A program made the position numbers and the translations under genes. From an uncultured Flavobacteriales bacterium (lineage in GTDB: Bacteria; Bacteroidota; Bacteroidia; Palsa-965): a stretch of DNA of 17,558 nt. Numbering within the stretch: position 1 is the first letter of the stretch; every line of letters starts with the position of its first letter. Below are positions 1 to 7,327 of this stretch, piece by piece. The stretch spans positions 1 through 17,558 of the forward strand of contig CAMLEF010000055.1 in assembly GCA_946478675.1 (NCBI GenBank), written 5' to 3'. A model generated the notes under the pieces. It saw only the letters and a program-made list of their open reading frames with translations, was not told where the DNA came from and did not search any database.

Positions 1-238
1 GTCCCGTCGAGCGATTGACGGAATCGACAAACGCCATGAGCCGTCCCATCGCCGAAGTATCGGTGACGGTCGCCTCTTCCGGGATGGCAGAATCGTTTTT
101 CCCCGCGATCTTTTTTTCCGGCTTTACCGGCGAGCCGCCCGTGGTAAACGCCCAGATCGTCCCCATGATCGCCACCGGCAGAATGACCAGGGCCGCAGCC
201 TGCTTGACGGTAAGGGTTTTGTTCAGGAGGTGTTTCAC
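1..238 (-). CDS. N-terminal part of an unidentified membrane-anchored protein, cut by the window edge
   Basis: Reading leftwards from a GTG at 238-236 there is an open frame of 79 codons that continues past the window edge. The protein begins VKHLLNKTLTVKQAAALVIL, then has one hydrophobic segment at about residues 13-33 (ALVILPVAIMGTIWAF), then a polar Pro/Lys/Asp/Thr-rich stretch. This suggests a single N-terminal membrane anchor with the rest in the periplasm. I see no ATG nearby in this frame, so the GTG start is the best available but not certain. The gene is divergent from the ECF sigma factor at 628, with a 389-bp repeat-rich gap between them. I do not recognise the family. An anti-sigma role would be a guess from position only. 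Confidence 0.55.
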   Translation of the reverse strand, partial: MKHLLNKTLTVKQAAALVILPVAIMGTIWAFTTGGSPVKPEKKIAGKNDSAIPEEATVTDTSAMGRLMAFVDSVNRSTG

Positions 239-258
239 GGAGCTAAGATAGGGCGGGA

Positions 259-561
259 ATGTGCTAATGAAATCAATTTGCGGATGTGCTGATGCCCGCG
301 GAATGCCGGCGCACATCCGAATATGCCGATATGTCAATGTGCTAATATGCCGATGCCTGCGGAAGGCGCACATTCGAATATGCTGATATGCTAATGTGCC
401 GATATGCCGATGCCCGCGGAAGGCCGTCGATATTCTTATTGAAAATTAATTGAGAAACAGAAAGAGCAATTCGTGATCAAACAATATTCAATTTTCAATT
501 TTTCAATGCGGGGAGGAAGCGCGCATCGGCATATCAGCACATTGGCATATTGACATATCTG
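259..561. repeat. AATGTGCTAAT-type word repeat with a facing inverted copy
   Basis: This gap (239-627) holds three imperfect tandem blocks at about 259-319, 320-376 and 377-429. Each is built from variants of the word AATGTGCTAAT / GATATGCCGAT and ends in GATGCCYGCGGAA. An inverted copy of the same words lies at 524-561 (it starts CATCGGCATATCAGCACATT), so a transcript could fold back over about 100 nt. Between the arms is an AT-rich section with its own inverted repeat: ATTGAAAATT at 438-447 against AATTTTCAAT at 490-499. The array lies between two divergent genes. No coding frame here looks real. Confidence 0.75.
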
Positions 562-581
562 TCCCCCGCCGAAAAAAAGTT

Positions 582-589
582 CACCTTTG
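582..589 (+). promoter_or_regulatory. Possible Bacteroidota -7 element upstream of the ECF sigma gene
   Basis: CACCTTTG matches five of the six fixed positions of the Bacteroidota -7 consensus TAnnTTTG. It would place a start site about 30 nt before the ATG at 628. I do not see a convincing -33 TTTG at the usual distance, so this is weak. Confidence 0.25.
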
Positions 590-627
590 TAAAATATCCG
601 CTCGCCTTCTTCCGACATCACTCATAG

Positions 628-1221
628 ATGAAAGAAGTGGCAAACATACCGACACTGATGGCCGCAGAGCAAAACCGGATTTTGGAGGAGACTGTGAAGC
701 GTGAAAGACGCCGGTTGCTCGAATTCATCAGGAAGCGGGTTCCCGCCGAAGAAGACGCTGAAGATATCCTGCAGGACGTTTTCATCGAATTGACGGAGAA
801 TCTCCGCGTAGACAACGTGATCGAACGGGTCTCGGGATGGATGTACCGCGTAGCCCGCAACAAGATCGCCGACCTTTTCCGCCGCCGCCGTACCGAATCG
901 CTCGAAGCGCGCTACGAGCACGTGAACGACGAAGGCGAAGAAGGCCTGGGACTGAACGACCTGCTCCCCGACGCGTCGGCAGGTCCGGAAGCCCAGTACG
1001 CGCGACGTGTGATCATGAGCGAGCTGATGGAGGCGCTGGACGAGCTGCCGGAAGAGCAACGATGGGTGTTCTGGGAAAATGAGATCGAAGGACGACCCTT
1101 CCGGGAGCTGGCCGAGGAAGCCAACGTGCCGCTGAATACGCTTCTTTCACGAAAACGATATGCCGTATTGTTCCTGAGAGACCGGTTGAAGGAACTGTAC
1201 GAAGACCTGAACAATGAATAA
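628..1221 (+). CDS. ECF-type RNA polymerase sigma factor
   Basis: This 197-aa protein has the two-domain layout of sigma-70 family ECF factors. Region 2 is at about residues 28-88, with the acidic helix AEEDAEDILQDVFIEL and then VSGWMYRVARNKIADLFRRR, the part that binds core polymerase and the -10 DNA. Region 4 is at about residues 132-190, with ALDELPEEQRWVFWENEIEG and the helix-turn-helix RELAEEANVPLNTLLSRKR, which reads the -35 element. The linker between them is acidic and variable, as usual. The chosen start is ATG 628; ATG 658 (residue 11) is the alternative. It probably forms an operon with the small membrane protein at 1307, 85 bp downstream. No classical zinc-binding or FecR-type anti-sigma gene is adjacent. 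Its target promoters cannot be told from the sequence. Confidence 0.93.
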   Translation: MKEVANIPTLMAAEQNRILEETVKRERRRLLEFIRKRVPAEEDAEDILQDVFIELTENLRVDNVIERVSGWMYRVARNKIADLFRRRRTESLEARYEHVNDEGEEGLGLNDLLPDASAGPEAQYARRVIMSELMEALDELPEEQRWVFWENEIEGRPFRELAEEANVPLNTLLSRKRYAVLFLRDRLKELYEDLNNE

Positions 1222-1224
1222 ATC

Positions 1225-1298
1225 AGTCGGGAGTTTGGAGCCGGGAGTTCGGAGTAATGCTCCATACTCCGAACTCCCGACTCCGGACTCCTAACTCT
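1225..1298. repeat. GGAGTTCGG-type hairpin between the sigma gene and its partner
   Basis: A perfect 15-bp inverted repeat, CGGGAGTTCGGAGTA at 1242-1256 against TACTCCGAACTCCCG at 1265-1279, encloses an 8-nt loop. The arms extend imperfectly outward with more copies of the word GGAGTTNGGAG (1226-1241 and 1280-1298). No T-run follows, so it is not a textbook terminator. It may attenuate transcription or protect the RNA between the two cistrons (inference). The same word family occurs at 9917-9986. Confidence 0.85.
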
Positions 1299-1306
1299 AA
1301 AAACTC

Positions 1307-1705
1307 ATGAAAATGAAATGGATATTCAAAGGCATCATTGGCATCCTCGTGATCGGGCTCTTTGCGCTCGGCCTGGGATGGGTAACGATGCGACTCTGGA
1401 ACTGGCTGATGCCGGCGATCTTCGGCCTTACGATGATCACCTTCTGGCAAGCCGTGGGTTTGCTGGTGCTGAGCAAGATCCTCTTCAGCGGCTTCCGTAA
1501 AGGCGGCCACTGGGGACACCGGCACTGCGGCCCGTGGGGGCACCGTAACGGCCACTGGCGCAAGCGCTGGGAAGAAAAGATGGCGCGGATGTCGCCCGAA
1601 GAACGCGAGAAAATGATGAGCGGCATGCGCAAGTGCGGCTGGTACGGCGGCTGGCCGGAAGAAAAATCCGACAGCAGCACGAACAGCGGTACGCCCGCAG
1701 CCTGA
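1307..1705 (+). CDS. Small two-helix membrane protein with His/Cys-rich tail, partner of the ECF sigma factor
   Basis: This 132-aa protein has two likely membrane helices at about residues 5-27 and 36-61, the second containing ITFWQAVGLLVLSKILF. A basic, His- and Trp-rich segment follows (HWGHRHCGPWGHRNGHW, residues 68-84), then a charged helix with MSPEEREKMM and a late CGW. The His68, His71, His73, Cys74, His79 and His83 cluster could bind a metal ion, but this is not proven. It lies 85 bp after the sigma gene and ends at a strong terminator, so the two are probably one operon. From memory, proteins with this WNWLMP...FWQA..LLVLSKILF core are common next to ECF sigma genes in Bacteroidota, but I know of no assigned function. 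A membrane regulator or non-classical anti-sigma factor is a hypothesis. Confidence 0.8.
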   Translation: MKMKWIFKGIIGILVIGLFALGLGWVTMRLWNWLMPAIFGLTMITFWQAVGLLVLSKILFSGFRKGGHWGHRHCGPWGHRNGHWRKRWEEKMARMSPEEREKMMSGMRKCGWYGGWPEEKSDSSTNSGTPAA

Positions 1706-1749
1706 TCAAAGACCGTAGTTGGCAGCAGCACTGCTGCCGGGTTTAGTGG

Positions 1750-1786
1750 AAGGCGTTCCCGGTAACACGGGGGCGCCTTTTTTTCG
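1750..1786 (+). terminator. Rho-independent terminator of the sigma operon
   Basis: A 12-bp stem, AAGGCGTTCCCG at 1750-1761 against CGGGGGCGCCTT at 1768-1779 (two G-T pairs), closes a 6-nt loop. It runs directly into a T-tract, 1778-1784. It lies 45 bp after the stop codon of the small membrane protein. Confidence 0.93.
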
Positions 1787-1908
1787 TTTTCACGCGACGC
1801 ACACGAAACGGTTGCGCGTCAATACACCTTCTGCATCGCTTTCCGTTTCTTAAATAAACGGACTACACCCTGAATATTTTCTATATTACAGGTTCAATTC
1901 CGTTTCCG

Positions 1909-2292
1909 ATGTGTCGCATCAAGGAAGATAACCTCAAGCTCATCACGCGCCGCCTTCACATGGATTGTATGATCGTCCGCATCGGCGCTTTATTCGCGCT
2001 GCTGCTCGGCACGTATCTCCTGCTGGCGCTGTTCATCGATTCCATCTCCATTGCCAAGCTTGAAAAAGCGGAGCTCGGCGGCGGCGCTTCGTTCGTGCTG
2101 CTCGGGGCGTATGCGCTTTACATTCTGCCGATCAAAAAAAACCTGCGCATCGCCAAATACGAAACGCTCGAAGAAAAATTCAGCCGGCGCGAAACGATGA
2201 CCGACGACGGCGAAGAAAAGCTCTGCGAATTGTATTACGAGCTGCTCGGCTCCAGCATGGTCACCCTCATCCTTCCGTCGTTCGGCGATTAA
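1909..2292 (+). CDS. Unknown small membrane protein
   Basis: This 127-aa protein has two hydrophobic segments, at about residues 23-45 (IVRIGALFALLLGTYLLLAL) and 57-75 (GGGASFVLLGAYALYILPI). A charged cytoplasmic-looking tail follows, including LEEKFSRRETMTDDGEEKLCELY. The start is uncertain: ATG 1909 gives a 17-residue basic leader, while ATG 1960 starts just before the first helix. It is followed after 4 bp by the next gene, so the two are almost surely co-transcribed. I do not recognise the family. Confidence 0.7.
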   Translation: MCRIKEDNLKLITRRLHMDCMIVRIGALFALLLGTYLLLALFIDSISIAKLEKAELGGGASFVLLGAYALYILPIKKNLRIAKYETLEEKFSRRETMTDDGEEKLCELYYELLGSSMVTLILPSFGD

Positions 2293-2296
2293 CCTC

Positions 2297-2974
2297 ATGG
2301 AACATTCCCTGCAAGAACAATCGCGCCGCGAGAAAAAAGCGACCGGCAAACGTTACTTCGCTACGATCCTGCTGATGCTCGGCGGCGCGTCGCTCGTGCT
2401 CACGTTCTTCTTTCTCGCCAAACCGCCTTCCCGCGAAGACAAGATCGCAGCGATCAAAAACGATACTTCCGTTCTTCTTGCGCTGAGCGATTCCATCAAA
2501 GCGGAAGTTCGCGCGAAAATCAACGATTCGGTGATGGCAGCGCTCCCGCCGGTGAACCAAACCGCCCTGTGGGTCGACAGCCTGATGACCGTTGATAGCC
2601 TCTCCCGGCACAAGGCAGCGGATTCTGTTGGGCATATCGCGAATGAAAAGCCGCTCGTGCATTATTACCTCAAGCATACCGATTACAATTCCGCGCGGCT
2701 GCTCGACACGCTTTCCAAAGCCGGCTTCAACGTTCGCATCGATTCCACCAATGCAAAAAGCCAGATCAGCTGCAATGCGATTGCGTACGGGTCGAAGGTC
2801 AGCGAAGAATACGTGAAGGCGCTGGCGTTGCTGATGAATCATTACGGCGTAACGATCCAGCGACTGGACCGTTTCCAGGATGATCGCGGCCGCGACAACA
2901 GCATCGAAGTGTATTACAGCCCGATCGCGCTTCGCGAGAAACCGCTTTCGCACGCGGAGATCCTGCAGAAGTAA
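2297..2974 (+). CDS. Unknown single-pass membrane protein with large external domain
   Basis: This 225-aa protein has a short basic N-terminus, one membrane helix at about residues 24-42 (ATILLMLGGASLVLTFFFLA) and then about 180 residues outside the membrane. The region to about residue 110 is helical and rich in Lys/Asp/Ser, possibly a coiled stalk. The C-terminal part (PLVHYYLKHTDYNSARLLDTL ... GVTIQRLDRF) alternates strands and helices and could be a small folded domain. It starts 4 bp after the previous stop codon and shares its operon. I do not recognise the family. Confidence 0.72.
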   Translation: MEHSLQEQSRREKKATGKRYFATILLMLGGASLVLTFFFLAKPPSREDKIAAIKNDTSVLLALSDSIKAEVRAKINDSVMAALPPVNQTALWVDSLMTVDSLSRHKAADSVGHIANEKPLVHYYLKHTDYNSARLLDTLSKAGFNVRIDSTNAKSQISCNAIAYGSKVSEEYVKALALLMNHYGVTIQRLDRFQDDRGRDNSIEVYYSPIALREKPLSHAEILQK

Positions 2975-2990
2975 AAGCCGGCGGCTGTAA

Positions 2991-3024
2991 ATAAAAAAAG
3001 CCCCTCACATCACTGCAAGAGGCT
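2991..3024 (-). terminator. Probable terminator of the RnfD-like/DUF2330 operon
   Basis: On the minus strand AGCCTC (3024-3019) can pair with GAGGGGCT (3006-2999), with a two-base bulge and a 12-nt loop. Seven Ts follow (2999-2993). It sits 29 bp after the DUF2330 stop. The stem is short, so confidence is moderate. Confidence 0.5.
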
Positions 3025-3052
3025 TTCGGGGCGTGTCGGGGTTCTGTTTTCC

Positions 3053-4543
3053 TTATACTGTTTGCGGCGCGGGGCGTGTTCTTGACAACGCGAAGAATAT
3101 GGCCGTCAGTGTAGCAATCGACAGCAGCGCGATCATCAGGCCGCCATTTCCGCCGGGTTTGTCGGAAGGCGAGTGATAGACGAACGGCGTTTCTCCCTGC
3201 TTCTTGCCGTCTTTATCTTTTTTCAGGTAGCCGTTGTATTCCACCGGGTAATCGAGATGATCTTTGATGTCGCGACCGGTGAGCCATTGATACGTGTACA
3301 TCTCGTCCCAGCGGCGCTTGCTGAGATCTTTCAGGTACGCCTGTCCTTTATCGCAATCGAAATCGCTGGAGGCGGGATGCGTGAGGATGTAACGCGCCTG
3401 GAAACGTTCTTTGTTCGGCGTCTCCTGGAACATAAGATCCTGCGGGAACGTGCTGCGTGAATACGTGATGTGCAGTCGCGTGAAATAAACGTTGCCGGCA
3501 TACACATTGCCGCCCGTGTGATAATCCTGTCCTTTGCTCTCGAGCCAATCGACGCCTGCTTCTTTCAGCTCCTGCACCATCGGCGGATCGCCCACGCACG
3601 GATCGCAGAACACGTTTTGCATCGGGCTCACTTCCCACGCATATTCGAGAAACACAACGTTCTTGTCTTCGCGCGTCCACGCTTTCGTGTAAACGTCTTT
3701 GTAGAACGGGCCGAAATCGCTCTGCACGAACAGCGGCACTTTCACGTCGGTCGGAACGGAAACCGTACGATAGTTCGTTGTCTCAACACGGCCGGTTTTC
3801 GAATACGCGTAAAGGATCATGTCCTGGTCGCCTTCGGAGTTGGCCATGCCGAGACGGATCGGCAGCATGAACTTCGGTGAATTGAACGAGATCTGCAGCG
3901 GACGAAGCGGAACGGCGCCGGCCGCTTTGTAATTATCGAGGTTCACTTTGCACACGAAGAATTTCATGTTGCTGGCGATGTACGGATCGAGCACTTCTTT
4001 CGCACCGTCCGGAATTTTGTAGCCGTTGTCGGTGAGCCAGCGCTCGAGGCCGTTCGACTCTTTCGCGGAAAGAATGAGAATATCGTATTCACCGACGGAA
4101 TATTTCGCTTCGATGGTGACGTGATAATCGTCTTTCGTCTTATCGGTGCTCATCTCTTTTTCTTCCGCTACCGCACCGCGCGCAGCAGCCGGGTAATTGT
4201 TGTAGTCGTAATAGTGCGGACGATAGCACGGATCCTGGTCGTAGTATTCCACCAGTCGCGGCGAAGAATACGCATCGAGCTTGTCGAACAGCATCCGATC
4301 GATCACGCGGATGTCTTTTTGCTCGAGCACCACCGGCACCGGCACGACCATCGCAAAATCTTTTACGTCGCCTTCGAAATCGCTCGACATCGTGATGGTG
4401 GATCGTTCACCGTTGCGCACGAGGATGACCTGCGAAGTTTTGTTGAAGAGTTTCGTATCCGCTTTGGCCACGTAGAATCCGCAGAACGGAAAAGCGTTCA
4501 CCGTGATCGCTAAAGCTGTAACTAAGAGAATGACTTTTTTCAT
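3053..4543 (-). CDS. DUF2330 domain protein, secreted and membrane-anchored
   Basis: The protein is 496 aa from the ATG at 4543, which begins MKKVILLVTALAITVNA, a signal peptide with the cleavage region near FPFCGFYVAKAD. An upstream ATG at 4576 would add 11 residues before the signal peptide and is less likely. The body fits the DUF2330 family: ADTKLFNKTSQVILVRNGE near the start, the DFAMVVPVPV block, a conserved-looking ERWLTDNGY stretch, and PLRPLQISFNSPKFMLPIRL. A C-terminal helix (GGLMIALLSIATLTAIFFAL) is followed by a short basic tail. The protein is therefore predicted to sit mainly outside the inner membrane. Function is unknown for the family. It follows the RnfD-like gene by 84 bp on the same strand. 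Confidence 0.9.
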   Translation of the reverse strand: MKKVILLVTALAITVNAFPFCGFYVAKADTKLFNKTSQVILVRNGERSTITMSSDFEGDVKDFAMVVPVPVVLEQKDIRVIDRMLFDKLDAYSSPRLVEYYDQDPCYRPHYYDYNNYPAAARGAVAEEKEMSTDKTKDDYHVTIEAKYSVGEYDILILSAKESNGLERWLTDNGYKIPDGAKEVLDPYIASNMKFFVCKVNLDNYKAAGAVPLRPLQISFNSPKFMLPIRLGMANSEGDQDMILYAYSKTGRVETTNYRTVSVPTDVKVPLFVQSDFGPFYKDVYTKAWTREDKNVVFLEYAWEVSPMQNVFCDPCVGDPPMVQELKEAGVDWLESKGQDYHTGGNVYAGNVYFTRLHITYSRSTFPQDLMFQETPNKERFQARYILTHPASSDFDCDKGQAYLKDLSKRRWDEMYTYQWLTGRDIKDHLDYPVEYNGYLKKDKDGKKQGETPFVYHSPSDKPGGNGGLMIALLSIATLTAIFFALSRTRPAPQTV

Positions 4544-4570
4544 GAGAAATAGTTTTGTTTCATGTTCCGC

Positions 4571-4628
4571 GTTCAAGGTTCAAGGTTCTAAAAACAACAT
4601 TGAACCTTGAACTTTAAACATTGAACAT
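4571..4628. repeat. GTTCAAGG-type hairpin between the RnfD-like and DUF2330 genes
   Basis: GTTCAAGGTTCAA at 4571-4583 is the exact reverse complement of TTGAACCTTGAAC at 4600-4612, giving a 13-bp stem with a 16-nt loop. Further partial copies of the word (AACATTGAACA) run up to the RnfD-like stop codon. The same word family is used at 15971-16125. It lies inside a probable two-gene operon. Confidence 0.85.
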
Positions 4629-5488
4629 TATTTAGTCCATTCGAATTTTTTAGCGGGGAAGAGATAGTCGAGCACGGGCACGAGCGGGCTGAGGAAGAAC
4701 AGCGCCCAGAGCGGAGCGGTGTGCACGTACAGCTTCGTCGATATCCACCACGTCAGCGCGCCCACGGCAATCGACCATACGATGCGCGGCCAGCGGCGGG
4801 AAGGCGTTGCCATCGGGTCGGTGATCATGAAGAACGCGAACAGCAGCAGCGAGCCCGTCGTCAGTTGATGATAGAAGAAATCGGCGGGCCAGCCGAGATA
4901 CAACACGTTGCGGATGTAACCGAGGCCGAGGAACGCGCCAAAAAATCCGAACGCCGTATCGAGACGTTTTACGCGCAGCAGCACGACGAGCCCCGTGCAA
5001 CCGACGAGCATCAGCAGCGTGGCGTTGCTGCCCCACTGGCCGGGAGAGATCCACGCGTCGCCGGTGAGCAGGAAGGTGATGATGATGCCGAAGTTGGCCG
5101 GGTTGAAAATGTGCTTGCCGCGGATCTTCAGCACGAATTTGCTGGAGATAGCCAGCGCCGAAGCGATCAGGAACGTCGACAGGTTGTTCGCCTGCAGCAT
5201 GAGGCAAATACTGAACGAGGTGATCAGCGCGCTTTTCAGGCCGGTCCAGTCTTTCGTTTTAAATTGAATGAACAGCGCCTGCACGGCAAGGCAGGTCAGG
5301 ATGACGAGATTGAAACGCAGCAGCGGGATATCCCAGCCGAGCACAAAAATGCCGTAAAGAAGAAAGGTGAGTTGGAACAGCACCTGGTAATGCCGGGGAT
5401 CGCTGCGAAACCATCCGGCTATCGCGCGGAAAGGCTGCAACACAGCAGCAAAAGCGGGCCGTTGTAGAACTGAGGTAACGTACTGCAT
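4628..5488 (-). CDS. RnfD/NqrB family membrane protein
   Basis: This 286-aa protein is almost wholly membrane-embedded, with roughly eight to ten helices. It carries the family signatures IRGKHIFNPANFGIIITFL (about residues 122-140), GDAWISPGQWG and, near the end, SLLLFAFFMITDPMATPSRR (about 213-232), which matches the FM-TDP segment of RnfD and NqrB. Those proteins are membrane subunits of flavin-containing ion-pumping redox complexes. This one is shorter than usual (about 320-400 aa), and no RnfABCGE or Nqr partners are present. I see no canonical SGAT/TGAT flavin-attachment motif; the nearest is SNAT at 154-157. It may not be a true electron-transport subunit. The DUF2330 gene follows on the same strand. 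Confidence 0.88.
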   Translation of the reverse strand: MQYVTSVLQRPAFAAVLQPFRAIAGWFRSDPRHYQVLFQLTFLLYGIFVLGWDIPLLRFNLVILTCLAVQALFIQFKTKDWTGLKSALITSFSICLMLQANNLSTFLIASALAISSKFVLKIRGKHIFNPANFGIIITFLLTGDAWISPGQWGSNATLLMLVGCTGLVVLLRVKRLDTAFGFFGAFLGLGYIRNVLYLGWPADFFYHQLTTGSLLLFAFFMITDPMATPSRRWPRIVWSIAVGALTWWISTKLYVHTAPLWALFFLSPLVPVLDYLFPAKKFEWTK

Positions 5489-5570
5489 GTCGGTTGTTTT
5501 AGTGGAATTTCAACCAAAAGATGCAGCCGTTTTACGGATTCCACAAGCATCCCGAAATTTTTCTGCATGG

Positions 5571-5578
5571 CATATTTG
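5571..5578 (+). promoter_or_regulatory. Possible -7 element for the DUF2142 gene
   Basis: CATATTTG matches five of six fixed positions of TAnnTTTG and would give a start site about 25 nt before the TTG start at 5611. The -33 element is not clear. Confidence 0.25.
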
Positions 5579-5610
5579 CAGGCTTGCGGCAACGGATGCA
5601 TTTTTAACCG

Positions 5611-7012
5611 TTGAATCTCATCCGCTCTTTTTCCGGACAACCGGCTGCCCGCTTTTTCCTTCTCGCAGGAGGAATTGCCGGACTGCTCCTGTTGCTGCTG
5701 ACGCCTCCGTTCCAGGCGCCGGACGAAGTCAACCATTTCTACCGGGCCTGGCAGGTTTCCGAAGGACAATGGGCGCCGCTGAAAGAGAACGACCGTCTCG
5801 GCGGTTACGTGCCCGCGTCTGTACAGCAGTTCACGCAGCCCTTTTTAAAGCTTCGTTTCGATCCGTCGACACGCACCAGCCGCAGCGCCATTCTTGCCGC
5901 AGGAAATATTCCGCAGCAGCCGGAGCAAAAAGTGTTCGTGGATTTTCCGAACACGGCGTTTTACAGCCCCGTTTGTTATGCGCCGCAGGCCTTCGCGATT
6001 TTCGTGCTGCGGAAAATGAACGCGACACCATTGCAGATCTATTACATTCAGCGTGCAGCGGTTTTTCTCTGCTGGCTGCTGATCGTGTTCGTTGCGCTGC
6101 ACACGTTGCCGGGAATGAAATGGCTCTTCACGATCCTGGCGTTGCTGCCGATATCGGTGTTCATCAATTGCTCCACCAGCGCCGATACGCTCACGAATGC
6201 GGTCGCGTTTTATTTTCTCGCGTTCGTGCTGAAATGCGCCACGCAAAAAGAGCCGTTAAAACGTTCTGCGTTTTTCATCCTGCTGTTGCTCTCGGCCGGC
6301 ATTGCGCTGGTCAAACCGGGATACACGCCTTTGCTGCTATTGCTGTTCCTGCTGCCGCGATCACTTTTTGCGAGCCGGAAAATGTATGCACTAAACATCC
6401 TGCTGTTGCTGCTGCCCGCTATCGTGATCACGGTCGTATGGTCGGCGGCTTACGGAAAATTGTATACGCCTTACGAAGCGTACAACCCTGCTTTTCGCAA
6501 CGGGATCGATCTGAATTTAGGTGCGAATGCTGCGGAACAGCTGGCGCGGCTCAAAGCACATCCCGGTATTGCGGTCAGCGTGTTCGTGCATTCCGTCGCC
6601 GGCAATGCGCAGCAATTCAGCGGCAGCTACATCGGCAAACTCGGTTGGATGGATACGGCCATCCCTGTATGGTTCATCCTGCTCGCCTGGGCGATGATTG
6701 CAACAACAATCTTTTTCGACAGCGAAAAAATTCCGTTGCGCAAATCCCAGGTGCTCCTGCTCGCTGTAACGTTGTTGCTGCTGCTGGGGCTGATCATCTT
6801 TTCGCAATACCTCACCTGGGAACCCGTCGGCGCGGCGCGTGACACGATCCTGCAGGGTCGCTATTTTCATCCCGGTATTCCCGCTGCTTTTCCTCGCGCT
6901 GCAGGCGGCTCCTGTAAAAAAACGCAGGAAGATGGGACTGCCGGTTTTACTGTTCAGCACGACAGGGCTCGTCATTACGTTAGTGACCGTTTACTTCCGG
7001 TACTTCGGTTGA
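5611..7012 (+). pseudogene. DUF2142 multi-pass membrane protein, interrupted by an apparent +1 frameshift
   Basis: The N-terminus carries the DUF2142 hallmark TPPFQAPDEVNHFYRAW (residues 31-47) after a first helix, then CSTSADTLTNA and about ten more helices, as in this family of polytopic proteins often found near surface-polysaccharide genes. The start must be TTG 5611 or later, because TAA at 5605 closes the frame just upstream. After LQGRYF (near 6864) the reading frame loses all membrane character. Removing one T from the TTTT at 6864-6867 restores IPVFPLLFLALQAAPVKKRR, then a final helix (LPVLLFSTTGLVITLVTVYF) and a TGA at 7010-7012, for 466 aa. That end also avoids the opposing gene at 7024, which the unshifted frame (to 7113) would overlap. 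It could be a real mutation or a sequencing or assembly error. Confidence 0.85.
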
Positions 7013-7023
7013 TTCGAAAAAAT

Positions 7024-7293
7024 TCAGGAAGGCAATTCATCCGGGCGCGGCGGGCGGACATGCTTTATGAAACGCTCTTCCGTTGCTCCGAACTTTCGGT
7101 AATTCGCTTTTGATTCTATGAGGGAAAAATCATTAGCTCCTCCGGTATAATCTGGAAGATCCGATTGCAGGCCATCATCCTCCCAGTAGCAAACAGCGCA
7201 GATTTCGAAACTCCCGTCATCTTCCTGATCCAGCGTAAAGCAGCCGCAGCAATGACAATTATATTTGCCGTTTGCGCCCTGAATATGCTTCAT
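7024..7293 (-). CDS. CPCC-type cysteine-rich protein
   Basis: This 89-aa protein matches the small Cys-rich CPCC family (PF14206). It has YNCHCCGCFTLDQEDDGSFE, then ICAVCYWEDDGLQ, then GGANDFSLIESKANYRKFGA and VRPPRPDELP. Cys13, Cys15 and Cys16 with Cys32 and Cys35 would form a zinc-ribbon-like site. The usual CPCC core is CHCC here. No biochemical role is known to me. It lies 32 bp after the Kazal protein on the same strand and converges on the DUF2142 gene, leaving only 11 bp between them. Confidence 0.85.
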   Translation of the reverse strand: MKHIQGANGKYNCHCCGCFTLDQEDDGSFEICAVCYWEDDGLQSDLPDYTGGANDFSLIESKANYRKFGATEERFIKHVRPPRPDELPS

Positions 7294-7298
7294 GAAAA

Positions 7299-7327
7299 AT
7301 CCGTGTAATCCGCGTAATCCGTGGCTT
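7299..7327. repeat. AATCCGTGT word repeat
   Basis: Three tandem variants of the word AATCCGYG (ATCCGTGT, AATCCGCGT, AATCCGTGG) fill the gap between the Kazal and CPCC genes. It is the same kind of short-word array seen elsewhere in the window but with a different word and no inverted arm here. Confidence 0.6.

Noticed and set aside
259..429. CRISPR-like array in the 259-429 repeats
   Set aside because: The blocks are imperfect, have no unique spacers of constant length and no cas genes are near. They are made of short degenerate words.
4721..5467. Long plus-strand frame opposite the RnfD-like gene
   Set aside because: Antisense frame of a GC-rich gene; the product is Arg/Gln-rich low-complexity sequence, and the minus strand encodes a recognisable family.
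5487..6842. Long open plus-strand frame (451 codons) overlapping the DUF2142 gene
   Set aside because: Its product is Arg/Ala/His/Cys-rich with no domain, while the other frame gives a clear DUF2142 membrane protein.
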